DNA of 64,000 nt. It comes from Diphasiastrum complanatum. Lineage: Eukaryota; Streptophyta; Lycopodiopsida; Lycopodiales; Lycopodiaceae. The position numbers and the translations under genes were made by a program. Below the pieces are notes generated by a model. That model did no database searches. It had not been told where the DNA came from and saw only the letters and a program-made list of their open reading frames with translations. Location of the stretch: the NCBI GenBank assembly GCA_029204225.1, contig CM055092.1, positions 81,639,464 to 81,703,463 of the forward strand, written 5' to 3'. Position 1 is the first letter of the stretch. The number at the start of each line of letters is the position of its first letter. Shown here in pieces: positions 33,775 through 45,284 of this stretch.

Positions 33775-34445
33775 GAATCTGTTCTGCATTGCCATCATAA
33801 GTTAAGTCAAGAGCCGCTCTTTTGTGCTGGATTTGAAGAATCTAACGATGTACTACATGTTGGAGCAGCTTGGGAAAGTGAACAAAAGAATATCACTTTG
33901 CCAATACAACATAGACAATTTTCTAAAGAAGCAGCCATGATAGACGGCGGTTCAGGAGTTAACCTGATTTTTACAAAGCTATGTACAAAATGGGGCCTTA
34001 CAAAGATTAAGCCTGCTACTTTTGCTATTAAGCTAGCTGATCAAACGACGGTTCGTCCATGTGGAATGGTGGAAGATATACCTGTCAGGATTGCAGGAGT
34101 ACAGTTCGTCATTACTTTCGTCATGATGGACTTACCAGAAGCACCAAATGGCTACCAAGTTCTCTTAGGACGTCCATGGTTACGAGTTGCACAAGTAATT
34201 CAAAACTGGGGTACCGGCAAAATCACTTTTGAAAATCGTGAACGTGCAGTTAAAATTGATCCTACGACTTGGACTATCAAGCCAGTGGTTTAAAAAAGCA
34301 GATGACGATTCATCAACAACGGATCACACTTGTGATCGACCAGAAAAAAAATTGGGAGTTTAGTACGATTCTCAAACAGATACTGTCAATTGGAACGAAG
34401 CTCTTGCAACAATTGATTGTATAGCAGGATATATGTGTCAACAAG
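33775..34445 (+). pseudogene. Ty3/gypsy protease segment, inverted inside its element
   Basis: A plus-strand reading (KEAAMIDGGSGVNLIFTKL, IKLADQTTVRPCGMVEDI, GYQVLLGRPWLR) is a retropepsin domain: IDGGSG holds the active-site Asp and LLGRPWL is the flap-distal conserved block. It opens before 33840 (FCAGFEESNDVLHV) and stops at 34293; a further coding-like stretch (NEALATIDCIAGYMCQQDI) reaches 34440. The surrounding gag (right) and RT (left) are on the minus strand, and the protease is missing from its normal place between them. The simplest reading is a roughly 670-bp inversion inside the element. Confidence 0.75.
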
Positions 34446-34449
34446 ATAT

Positions 34450-36310
34450 TCAATTAGAGATGAGCGAGATTTCCTTGTTAGATCGAACTTTGGATACGCC
34501 AATCATGTTTCCACTAAATGTGCTGAATGTAGTCTGGATATCAACGGAACCTATACCAGATCCAATTGAGGATGATCTCATACCTTGGTCTTCTGATTCT
34601 TCTTGAGCTAACTTTTGCGCTAAGACTTCTTTTGCTTTTGGCACCAACTTTAGGAGCTCTTCCAATGAAATATTGATCTTGCTAGACAAAATATTCATGA
34701 GTAATTCTGTATGCGATGCTTCCGGTTCCATCATCTTGAAGGGTTCTTCGTGATGATGTAATTGATCATTCATATCCGTACGTAAATTTCTTGAAGGCTG
34801 CAATGGTGAAGACCGAACTTCAGCTGTTACTTTAGCAGCTTCAAGTTCCTCTTCTTCTTGTAGATGTTTAATCCACCGTCTCATATCCTGATGTCTTCGT
34901 TTTTCTGCATTAAGATTTGGATAAACTTTCGATGTTGTTGGCGTATCGTTCAATGGTATAGAATCAGCAGGTATTGAATCCACTACTGGTTCTTTTTGCT
35001 TTTGTGCTCTGGTGACCACCATCAAGGGTGCACTTGGTTTATTATGAGCTACCGATCCTTGCTTGATTGTTATCAAATTTACAGGTGCTGTAGCTAGTGT
35101 TGGCTTCGACCTTGCTGGACAGTCTTTATAGCAATGCCCATATCCACAGTCACGATAGAATGGTACAAATTTTCCTTTATTTGGGCATTCTGCAACTCTG
35201 TGATTTTCTCCACATGCAAAGCATCCAAGTGGTGCTGTGGCCCAATTTCTTGAGGCATGTTATTGAGCGACAGTATAATTGGCATACTGTTCTAAAGATC
35301 CACCTTCCTGATCATTACCATAGGTCCATTGCTCAGCACTTCCGTAAGGTTCTGGTTCCATCAAATTGGCAGGAGGAGCGGAGTGCTTTGGTGGGGCAAG
35401 CAAGGCTAGACGCTCCGGGTATCCAAGAATAAATTGTTGTAGTCTTGCTGCTGGATTGCCTCCATACTGTGGATCTCGATATCCCATCTGGGCATACCGT
35501 TGCTGAATCATCCAAGGGTTGAAGTTGCAAAAGGCAGTCTCATGGTCAGGTGAATTACACAGATCGCAAACACTGATCTTCATTCGTTTTTTCAATTGAG
35601 AACACTCCTTCACTCTGTGATTTGTTGTACAAATAGGTCACCAGACATTTTCCCTAGTAGGAAAAGTCTTTGCAAACTTCTCAAGTTTCTTGTTCATCTC
35701 TCCATGGGAATTTTTCAATGCTTTGATCTTCTCATCAAATTGCAACTGCAGCTTTTCCATCTGTTTCTGCTGGGTCATCCTAAGTTTCTCGAACTCATTC
35801 AGTATCATTTTTGCAGTAGCATTGGCATTCATCGATGCAATAGTGGTGGATGTCGTAGTAGTCTGCCCTGCTATATAAGGCAACATACTGACATTCGGCT
35901 CATCATCTGAATCTTCGTCCTCCTCCCAAATTGCATCGTCCATCACATTTTGCAAAAGTGCGTACTCATTATGGCATTTCAATTCACGTCTGATCCGTTT
36001 AGGTAGACCTGACAAAAATCACATAATCATAACATTTTCATTAATCAGCTCAGACTCACATTCAAATCTAAGACGTTTCACCCTTTCGATGTAATCTCGA
36101 ACCATTTTCCGCTTTCCCATTTTAATTTTACTTAAAAGTAGGAAAGGGTCTTCCATAAACTTCCACGGTTTGAACCGCGTGATAAGGGCTCGTTTAACAA
36201 CCTCCCAATCTGTACGCTCAGTTCCATCTTGGTTATAGTACCAATCTTGTGCTGTGCCTATTAAGCCCATAGGAAACAGCTTATTCCAAAAACTATTTCA
36301 GATTAGATCT
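34450..36310 (-). pseudogene. Ty3/gypsy gag
   Basis: Reads from about 36310 (NKLFPMGLIGTAQDWYYNQ, TDWEVVKRALITRFKPW), the retrotransposon-gag domain, through a coiled coil (QKQMEKLQLQFDEKIKALKN). Two or three zinc knuckles follow: CDLCNSPDHETAFC (a canonical CX2CX4HX4C), CFACGENHRVAEC and a Cys-rich CGYGHCYKDC. The tail (QKQKEPVVDSIPADSIPL, LLKLVPKAKEVLAQKLAQEE) ends at TAG/TAA near 34450. Stops after VMIM (36019), REN-VW (35638) and YTVAQ (35260) break it into four pieces. Gag packages the RNA. Confidence 0.85.
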
Positions 36311-37429
36311 GCTAGCTCTATTTCACTTTTCAAGAATTTGATTCTATATGATGAAAAACTACCCAAAATTCAATCAATCGATACTTCTCAAAAATGATAA
36401 ATCTCTCAGAGTCCAAGTCAGAATATATCAGATCTGATCCAAATTTTGACAGAGACTTGATCTGAAAAATCAAAAACTAAAAATAGGACTGGCGAAGGTT
36501 ATCTAGGCGAAGGTTAGCTCGGCGAAGGTTCAACAGTGCTATTTTGGGATAAAAACTCTCTGAACACTTTTCTGGCAATTTCTTGGAAAATAACATTCAT
36601 CAATTTCTCAGATGGAAGACCTAACACAAATAAAACTATGGACAACCGGACGAAGGTTTTTGACACAAGAAAATATAGTTTTTGTGATCTGGCGAGAGTA
36701 AAAATCAAGAGTTTTTGTGATCTGATCAAGATCAATCTTCGCCGAACTCAGAAATAGTATTTTTATATAAATAGAATGTTCTGTAAACTCGGTGAAGGTT
36801 TTGGCGAAGGATCAAGAGTAATACTGGTAATTTTGCAAAAAAGTGACTTTCTTGGGAAAAATATCACAATATGACAACTGATCCTCTGAAAACCTTTTTA
36901 TTTTTGGTATTATTCTTCGTCGACCTGGCAGTAGATAGATTTGAATCACATCTAAGCACAGTAAATTGGGTGAAGGTTCTTTTTTTGCATTTTTTAGGAT
37001 TTTGATAATTTTTGGTGTTTTTTGGTGGTTTTTCTGATGTTTTTGGAAATCTGAAGGTTTTGTAAACAAAACCGAAGGTGTCTGCAACTCGGCGAAGGTT
37101 TCCTGAAAGAGAGAAAAAAGTTCTGGGCTCTGATGACGCTTTTTGCCTCTTTTTGACCAAATTTGACAGATTTGACCAATTTTTGTTATTTTCTCTAATA
37201 TCTCAGATCCAAATGAATCTTAAGATTAGTGATCTGAATAGCTTTTCCTGTTTAATAATGAGATTAGATTTCAAACAAGCAAATCCACTCAAAATCTAGT
37301 AAAATCAATTTCAAACTATCCCTACAATGCGGTTTTAACACTATTCATGCCACGAGAAGATGCCTAATGCAAGCTGACCATCAGCCAAACATGCTGCAAC
37401 ATGCTGCAGACTGAAAAATTGGCGTAGGT
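36311..37429 (-). promoter_or_regulatory. Gypsy leader with repeated GGCGAAGG motifs
   Basis: Noncoding region between primer site and gag. The motif ctcggcgaaggtt or close variants occurs near 36489, 36503, 36518, 36650, 36789, 36968 and 37090 on the plus strand. The same motif fills the pol-3' ORF spacer. A packaging or structured-RNA role is possible but only inferred. Confidence 0.55.
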
Positions 37430-37448
37430 CCCCGGCAACGGCGCCAAA
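37430..37448 (-). promoter_or_regulatory. Gypsy primer-binding site
   Basis: The minus strand reads TTGGCGCCGTTGCCGGGG, a form well known next to LTRs of plant Tat/Ogre/Athila-type gypsy elements. It lies two bases inside the LTR end at 37451 and sets the element on the minus strand. Confidence 0.85.
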
Positions 37449-37450
37449 AT

Positions 37451-38207
37451 TGTAGTGGGTTTCTTTCCTTGCCTAACCTGAATCCAAGATCTAGTCAATC
37501 TAGCATCAAAGAGACGGAGTTAGTTGTCACGCGGGGGTTCGTTCTCATGAGAGCGATAGTATAGTTCAGATTTCAACATGAATGGAGGATCTAACACTAA
37601 CATCCATTAACACTAAGCATTAACACTACATTCATTAACCCTACTTCCATTAACGCTAAATCCACGACAATGATAGAAGCTTTCTCTTCTCTCTCTCCCT
37701 TTCTCTCTCACAAAAAGCATAAGAAATAGCAATTCCAATAATGATCAAATCCAACAATTAGCAAAATCCAAAGAAAGCATGAGAAATGGAGAAAAAGAGA
37801 GGAAGAGCAAGGACATTCATCAATCCATTTCTAAAGAGAACCAATCTGCTTTATTGAAATGAGGAAATGAACATCAGGAGCAACTCGAGTGGTCCCTTTT
37901 TATAGTAGAGAGGAGGACCTTGGCCTCTGAATCCTATTGGTCCAGTCTTGTCTCTCTTTTTATTCAAATTTAAAAAAGTGTGGGAACCATCAAAATTGGA
38001 GGGAAACCCAACTTTATTCACTAACTTGACATTTAGGCCCTGCGACATTAAAAGTCTCGCAAAAAGGCCTAAAGTCCTTTTATTAACATTCTAATTAATC
38101 AAATAACTATGTGATCATTGGGTTGGACTTACACACACAGGGTGCCAAATCCCTCTCACTTATTAACTAGGGTTAGGGTTTCCTTGGGATCCACACACCC
38201 TCCAACA
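37451..38207 (-). repeat. Ty3/gypsy LTR, 757 bp
   Basis: Bounded by TGTAGTGGG at 37451 (next to the primer site) and tccaaca at 38207; read on minus it begins TGTTGGAGGG and ends CTACA. A minus-strand TATA box (CTATAAAAAGGG, 37894-37905) lies inside. The outer end is supported by a second, damaged copy at 55490-55558. This LTR stands between two copies of the coiled-coil ORF, so it can be the 3' LTR of one element and the 5' LTR of the next. Confidence 0.78.
37894..37905 (-). promoter_or_regulatory. LTR TATA box
   Basis: CTATAAAAAGGG on the minus strand, about 300 bp into the LTR; the best core-promoter match in the element. Confidence 0.6.
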
Positions 38208-38257
38208 GTATTCCCTGCCAAAATTGGTGGCGGTCCCACGACACCTGCAATATGCAA

Positions 38258-41176
38258 TTATTGGGAACTTTTATTGGCTTCACGCTGAATCTTAATTAAA
38301 TAATACTGCACCTTCTCCATAAAGTCAAGGCGTGCATTATTGAGATCCAAATTATGCGACAAGAAACAACGGTGGGCTCCGGCAATCCACTTGGAAGTTT
38401 TCCATGAGGTGAAGCGGGATTCCCAAAAGCCTCCCATCATAGCCGCACAGAAATACAGTCGAGCAATCGACAGCTGATCTTTGATTTGCTCTAAGGCCAT
38501 CGGCTTATTTGGATCAAATGCCAGGGTAGGAAGGCAATCATCCCATTTGGTTGCCACTGACGCCAGCAGAGTTAGACCTTTTGCAAACATTGCCGATTGT
38601 CGCACTGTTGGATCCGGAGAGTGGACATACTCTCTCTGATATGCCTATAAGGCCCGGTGGAAATCCACTGAAATATTCCAGCTGTAAGATTGGTGGATGA
38701 TTGGCCAATTGGGCATATGGATGTTGATTTTATCCATAGCCAATCCCAAATCTTTCCATTTTTGTCTTCGCGGCATTGGCACGTAATAAGGATCTACCCA
38801 CAATTGGCGAGGGCTGGCGACGTAACTCCTAATTGATTCCAGAGTTTTCTCAAAAACCATGATTCTCCATGTCGACTGCTCTCCCAGTGCATGTATTTTG
38901 TCCAATTCTTTGTCGGCCTCGTCTGAGAACCCATCCACCACGCGAGGACTCACGTGGATGCTGCTTTAAGAAGGTCTGGATCTGGTCCTCGACGCTAATG
39001 GGCCTTCTGAATAAATGGCTTCTCCTTGATGAGGATGGACCCGCTTGTACTGCCGGTATAGTTGGCGGTTGATCTGCTAGATCTGGAGTTCCCCCCTGGT
39101 CCATGCTCGAATCAACCCCGGTATCAATCTGTGCAGCTTCTTGGCACGAAGGGGAGAATTGCGGCATGACCGGGACGGGGATTTGTGGTCCAGCTTCCAA
39201 CACTTGAGTGGCGGCTTTTTCATAGGCGTTGATGGTCTGTTTTGCCTTTTCCAACTCGGTTGAAGCTACTCCTTTGAACCTATCAAAGCGGCCTTGGAAT
39301 TCCTGAAGGGCCACTTTGTATGTTTCCACTTTCTTGAACAAATATGCAATCTCCGTCGGTGTGACCAGATGATCGGGTATTTGTGTTTGCAGATATGCAT
39401 CATGCTCAAGGGTGGTCGCATCCAATTCATCTTGAAGCCGTGTGCGATCTTGTTCGGCCATCTGTAATTGCCCCTTCAGCAGCTACACCTATTGCTTGGC
39501 ATCTTGCACTGCCTTATCTACCTAATCCTATGCGATTGTCAGGGCATTTTGCAGGGAGCTGATGTAGGTTTCCAAGCAATCATCTTGTTGTTGGGCCAAT
39601 GTCTTTTTGCTTTCAGCCTTTTCTTCATGTTGCTTGGCTATCTTCACCTCTCGATCCACCTGGACAATTTTTTGGCTGATCAGAGTGTTTTCAAATCATA
39701 AAACAGAGATCCTCTGCTCCATTTCTTTTGTTTTATCCCGCATAGACTGGATCACTTGCCCAAGGCTTGAAACTAACCCGAGAGCATCACTGGAATCGAG
39801 AGTCATGGAGGTGGCAGCACTAGGAGACCTTGATGGTATTGTCCGTGGTAGGCGTGGAATAGGTGCCAAAGTCTCTTCTTCATAAAAAATATCCTCGTCT
39901 TCAAACCCTTCAGGCACCTCGGTGTCGAACTGCTTTGGTGACTTGACAGTTGTGTTGACCCGAAGTGTGGCTGGGCTACCCTGTGTGGGTGGTTGCTGAC
40001 TGACATCTTTGACACCAACAATAGCTTTATGGATATGCCCGAATCCTCTTCCAGAGGATTGGGGTTCAAAGGGTGCTAGGCTCTGGGGCATTTCAAAGAT
40101 TTCGGTGGCCCCAAGGGGGTCGGAATCATCGAACATATCCATGAAGAACTGTGTGTTGGGTGAGGTTGCTTCAGTGTGTGGGGGTGAGGCGGCCTGGGCA
40201 GTTGTGATGGGAATGGTAGGCCCAATGGTCACTGACTGTCCTTGTATGGGAGTAGAGGCGAGGGAAGCATCAGAGGCGAGGCCGTAAATGGGAAGTTCAG
40301 TGCGAACAGCAGCATGGGGTGGAAGCGCAGCTGACGAGGTATGCCTAGTACAATGTCATGACGCGGAAGGCGAGTTTGGAATTATGATCTTGCTGCATGG
40401 ATGACGATGACTATGAGAACTTGAGACATGGTGAGATGACTCGGTTGGTGCTTCTTCGTAAACCGAAAGCACAAAATCCAGGTGGAAGCCATGGATTCTA
40501 TTTTCTAAGTGAGAAGTGGCTTAGAGGGACAATAGAGAGCCAGCGGCGAACTGCTGCTTTGTATTGGCCTTAATAGCTCGCTTGAGCTCACCAGAGACAG
40601 TCTTGAACCAGTTATATGGTTCAAGAGGGCCTTTGGCCAACTTGATGTGGGACTCCACTATCCATAGAAGGATTTGAGATGTGAAGCGGTCTTTCCTGAG
40701 GTTGCCAACCATCAGGAAATGATTCAACAATTGGGCAGCGGCGTGGATGGAAGGCTCAGTGATGGCTTCTAGAAGGTAACCATCATTAGTCCAATGCAGA
40801 TCGTTGGTGAGGTCAATGTATGGCTTGATGGCCTGTTTGGCGTGCTTGTGATTGGGTGAGGCGTGCGTACCGGATGAGATTCCTATAGCTGCAAGTGCGG
40901 CCTCAGTGACGCGCACCTTTGTCTGGCTCCTTGGAAGGTGATGTAAAACTTGGATTTCTCTTCCTACCACGTACTGAAGGCAAGAGTGATGAAATCCATA
41001 TTGATGCGTCCCTAAAAGGCTCTCTCATGAATACCCATTGCAGTAAGTAGAGGCTCCTCAAGGGTCATCCACTGAGTGACCATGCTTTTGCTAGGCAGAA
41101 TCATGATGTCCGTTGCAGATGGGACATCATGATGGATAGTATAGCATGGAGATTGGGAAGTATCGGTAGAAGACAT
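38258..41176 (-). pseudogene. Gypsy-associated coiled-coil ORF, copy 2 (full length)
   Basis: From ATG 41176 (MSSTDTSQSPCYTIHHD) the frame covers the same regions as copy 1: N-terminal VTEAALAAIGISSGTHAS, LTNDLHWTNDGYLLEAI and LLNHFLMVGNLRKDR; an acidic Pro-rich linker (VPEGFEDEDI); a coiled coil (ISQKIVQVDREVKIAKQ, QDRTRLQDELDATTLEH); a Ser-Pro linker; and a C-terminal half (DPYYVPMPRRQKWKDLGL, LTLLASVATKWDDCLPTLAF, LYFCAAMMGGFWESRF). About 950 residues, with stops near 40520, 39695, 39470, 38950 and 38640. It ends about 50 bp before the LTR at 38207, so it is the last ORF of the element. No known domain is recognised. Confidence 0.7.
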
Positions 41177-41233
41177 GATGATCAGAAAGGATTCATAACC
41201 GCGTGCCAATGTATCAGAAGGCAATGCAGGAAG

Positions 41234-42500
41234 GGTTTCTTCTGACCTGAATTTGTTCACAAGATGATGAAGGAACACTACGATTTCTAGCTTTGCCAAC
41301 TTGTATCCTGCGCATTGTCTGGGCCCTCCTCCAAATACCATGAAGCTGTTGATGGTCGGAGACATGGTCTGGTTCCATATGAAATACATGAGTCTATCAA
41401 TAGAAAGCACATAGACTTATTACAATTTGTAAGATGCAATAGTAAGCACCTAGACTTATTGCAATTTGTAAGATGTAGCGAGCGAGCATCCAGAAAGAAT
41501 GAATGAAAGTTGAGATGGTTAAAGGAATTGTGCCTGTTGAGTACCTTCCAGCGCCATGGGTTGAACGCCAAAGGGTCTTCGTAGATGTCTCCATCAAGGT
41601 GCACCACATGGGCATAAGCGAGCACAGTCCATCCTTTTGGAATAGTGTAGCCTGAAGAGGAAATTCAGTACAGTACGACCTTTAGTATTATGTTCAAGAA
41701 ATTAGTAGCACTCCAAGCAAGGAGTTAAGCCTTTAACCATTGATCAATGGACCACACCCATCTAATTCTTCTGTTCTCGTAATTTATTTTGAGATTTCTC
41801 TTAGCACTTGAACTATCCGAACATACAAGTACCTTGATACTGAATGTCCTCTATTGGTGTGCAGTATAATCCATGACTGACGTTTGTAAGTCTGAGCGTC
41901 GCCTAGATAACCTGTAGAAGCAAAAGCAGGACGAAGAGTATGGAAAAGTAAGGCCTAGGCAATTGATCTCGGGGTTAAACTGGGGGACAAAGAAATAATG
42001 TTGTAGGCTGCTTACGTGCAATGTAAAAGGCATGCTATTCTTGTAGTCATCCCATGACAGTCTTTCCCCCTTTCGGTTTCTTTCAATAGCCAAGTTTTCT
42101 TCCTGCAATGCTCGACATCAGCATAAGCAGTCGTTCCAGCTTATTCTGGAAACTGTAAATCAAGCTTGTAGTCTCACGGTACCCCATCTTGCAGGAAAGC
42201 AAACTTCGGACTTCTCTAGTAATTCATTAATAGAGAGAAAGGACTTATTCTCAGCTGGTTTAAAGCCTTTGGGCTGTCGGTCAAGAATGCGATCGTGAAA
42301 AAAACAGCTGTTGTTGTGGAAACATGTCCACCCCAGAGCAATCCAATAAAGTAATCCATGATCTGCTCGTTAGTCATCCTATCCTCATGCCGCATCTCAG
42401 TGCTGAACACAATTGCGAGTAAGTCCTTGTGATTGTATTCTTCAAGGCTTTTTCTTGAATCAATCACTTGGGTGAGTCTCTGTAAAATGCTCCCCCGAGC
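41234..42500 (-). pseudogene. Cytochrome P450 (CYP85 clan) gene fragment, five exons
   Basis: Minus-strand exons: 42500-42250 (I-helix, FIGLLWGGHVSTTTAV, LTDSPKALNQLR), 42102-42016 (EENLAIERNRKGERLSWDDY), 41911-41833 (TLRLTNVSHGLYC, EDIQYQ), 41651-41545 (YTIPKGWTVLAYAHVVHLDG, FNPWRWK) and about 41377-41237 (FMVFGGGPRQCAGYKLAKLE, heme-ligand Cys). Most introns have GT/AG ends. CYP85-clan enzymes oxidise sterols, brassinosteroids or terpenoids at the ER. Defects: a TAG near the start of exon 41911 where ExxR precedes, the Glu of that motif is Ala, and the first donor is mutated. The N-terminal half and last exon are missing, and transposon sequence abuts both sides. Confidence 0.82.
41403..41483. 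repeat. 40-bp tandem duplication in a P450 intron
   Basis: Two neighbouring copies of agacttattacaatttgtaa-type sequence, each followed by gatg, differ at a few sites. Located in the intron before the heme exon. Probably a local slippage product. Confidence 0.7.
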
Positions 42501-42599
42501 CTGCAGATGCAAGCGATTCTCAATTGACAAGCCCCTCTATCATTAGTCTATCTTGTGGTCATCATTAACATGGAATGGGGAAGCACCTTTGTGAAGTAC

Positions 42600-43830
42600 T
42601 AATTAGGATTTTTTATGGAATGTATAAAGAGGGATCAGGCACTGGATTTATTATGTACCTGCAGTGCCTTCGCGTAAGTGGAGCCAGGAATTTAAAGTGG
42701 AAGAGAAAATATGCTGTCCAACAAATGTTAGTACTCCTTCATGAGATTGTCACACTCTTCTCCAGGGCCAAAAGCATCCCTGTATCTCAAAGGAAACTTC
42801 CATACCTTTGTCTGGGAGTGAACCGACTGAAATCAAGTTCTTTGCCAGGTTCGGTACATGGAGGACTTCTTGAATTATCAGCTCCCTTCTGTTTCCTATC
42901 CATACAGCTACTGTTCTAGCGCCCACCACGTTCGCTCTAACCCGATCTCCACGGTGATCTCCCTCTTTCTGGTTACCAACTCACAGGTGATGAAATCTTT
43001 TCATTCAAAAGTCATATGGGAAGTCACTCCGGAGTCCACATACCAACAGGTGTCAACTGACTCCGCATCCTACAGTTCTCCTCCGCTCAATTTCACCATG
43101 CTTTTGATGTTGTGTTCAGATGAACAAACCGAGTCACCACTTTTCTACTTGATTAGGAATATCAGCCCATAGACTTTTGGTAGCTCTTCTGCCTCCTCCT
43201 CTTCTTCGACCAAATTAGCTTGCGAGGACTCTCCTTTCTTCTGATCCTCCTTTTTCTTCCGACAATTCCGGATGAAGTGTGCAATCTGATCACAAAAAAA
43301 GCACCTTTTTTTGCCCCTCGCCTTCTTGCTTTCTCTGCAAGCTTGTGATTAGCGTGTACACCAGTTGCCTTTTGTCTAGGATTGCGCCTGCCACTTCCAT
43401 CTGCCTCTAGATGCCTTGGATCCTGTCAATATCGGCCATCATCGGATCTCCCTCTATCATCTTCAGTGCATTCAACTGCCTCTACAGTGTCAATATGCTT
43501 GAGAACTCTACTACCTCATATGTTTCTTTAGCAATTCCCATACTCCTCTGGCTGTCTCTGTATCCCGGACTTGTGAAACGATCGTGTCTCCCAATGCCAT
43601 GCACAACACCATGTACGCCTTCGCCTCCTTCTGATTCACGATCTCAACCTGAGCCGCACTCTTCGCACATCCTTCCTCGTCAAGTTTGATGATTTTAGAC
43701 CCATCAATCACTCCCCACAACCCTTTCTCTCTCAGTATATTCTTTAGCCTCCAACTCTATGCCAAGTAATTTGAGTCGTCCAGCCTTTCTATCATCCTGA
43801 AGTCGAACCCGTTGTCTGCTGCCATCTTCC
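42600..43830 (-). pseudogene. Copia family D gag-protease fragment
   Basis: Read on minus from about 43830: GFDFRMIERLDDSNY, LWGVIDGSKIIKLDEEG, EAKAYMVLCMALGDTIV and TARGVWELLKKHM (UBN2-type gag); then GKKRCFFCDQIAHFIRNC, an intact CX2CX4HX4C knuckle near 43300; then WYVDSGVTSHMTF, an intact protease active site near 43040; then VLHVPNLAKNLISVG near 42850. Frames change several times, and the element is cut near 42600 by the P450 region. Integrase, RT and RNase H are missing. A second gag start lies in the duplication at 44330-44800. Confidence 0.82.
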
Positions 43831-45284
43831 AACGATCGGCCTCTTGATCCTTTGAAATTACTTTTCATTTTTCCTAACATGACTGTCGCCGTGTGTGGTC
43901 TCCTTTAGCATGATTGATCGTCCTCTAAACGATCCTCAATTTCGCACATTTGACAGATCCTAGATCTATCGTGTGCGTGGGCCCATAATCTTTGATGAAA
44001 CAATTATGCTCCTGGAATAGATTACTTGACAAGTATGCTAGCAAGAACTAAAGCAAAAAGATCACACACAATTTGCAATGATCAATTCACAAGTTACAAA
44101 AAGACAAAAAGACATCCACAAAATCGCGTGTCTTCATTTCCATATGTCTACTTGCCAAGAAAATCCTAACCTAGGGTTTTCGATTCACATGACAAGAAAA
44201 CCGTTTTTAACTAACTATCACTAACTACTGTCGTTATGCTCCATCGTGGATTGTAATCTATCTGTAGAGAATTCTATCACTTGTGAATTTTTTATAATGT
44301 GTGCTTAAGTTTTTTTACAATGTCAAAATTAACATCTACTGCCGCTTCCATCTGCCTCCAGATGCCTTTGATCTTGTCAATATCGGCCGTCATCGGATCT
44401 CCCTCTATCATCTTGAGTGCATTCAACTGCCTCTACAGTGTCAATATGCTTGAGAACTCTACTACCTCGTATGTTTCTTTAGCAATTCCCATACTTCTCT
44501 GGCTGTCTCTGTATCCCGGACTTGCGAAACGATCGTGTCTCCCAATGCCATGCACAGCACCATGTACGCCTTCGCCTCCTTCTGGTTCACGATCTCAACC
44601 TGAGCCGCACTCTTCACACATCCTTCCTCATCAAGTTTGATGATTATAGACCCATCAATCACTCCCCACAACCCTTTCTCTCTCAGTATAATCTTTAGCC
44701 TCCAACTCTATGCCAAGTAATTTGAGTCGTCCAGCCTTTCTATCATCCTGAAGTCAAACCCGTTGTCTGCTGCCATCTTCCAACGATCGGCCTCTTGATC
44801 CTTTGAAATTACTTTTCATTTTTCCTAACATGACTGTCGCCGTGTGTGGTCTCCTTTAGCATGATTGATCGTCCTCTAAACGGTCCTCAATTTTGCACAT
44901 TTGACAGATCCTAGATCTATCGTGCGCGTGGGCCCATAATCTTTGATGAAACAATTATGCTCCTGGAATAGATTACTTGACAAGTATGCTAGCAAGAACT
45001 AAAGCAAAAAGATCACACGCAATTTGCAATGATCAATTCACAAGTTACAAAAAGACAAAAAGACATTCACAAAATCACGTGTCTTCATTTCCATATGTCT
45101 ACTTGCGAAGAAAATCCTAACCTAGGGTTTTCGATTCACATGACAAGAAAACCGTTTTTAACTAACTATCACTAACTACTGCCGTTATGCTCCATCGTGG
45201 ATTGTAATCTATCTGTAGAGAATTCTATCACTTGTGAATTTTTTATAATGTGTGCTTAAGTTTTTTTACAATGTCAAAATTAAC
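43388..45284. repeat. 951-bp tandem duplication
   Basis: Copy 1 (43388-44333ish) and copy 2 (44339-45284) start with ctgccacttccatctgcc/ctgccgcttccatctgcc and end with atgtcaaaattaac. Only scattered single-base differences are seen, so the duplication is recent. Each copy holds the copia D gag start (minus) and its upstream leader or LTR sequence. Confidence 0.93.

Noticed and set aside
38166-38182. Telomere-like ggttagggttt inside the gypsy LTR (also near 55515)
   Set aside because: Only two units, part of the LTR sequence in both copies; not a telomere or interstitial telomeric array.
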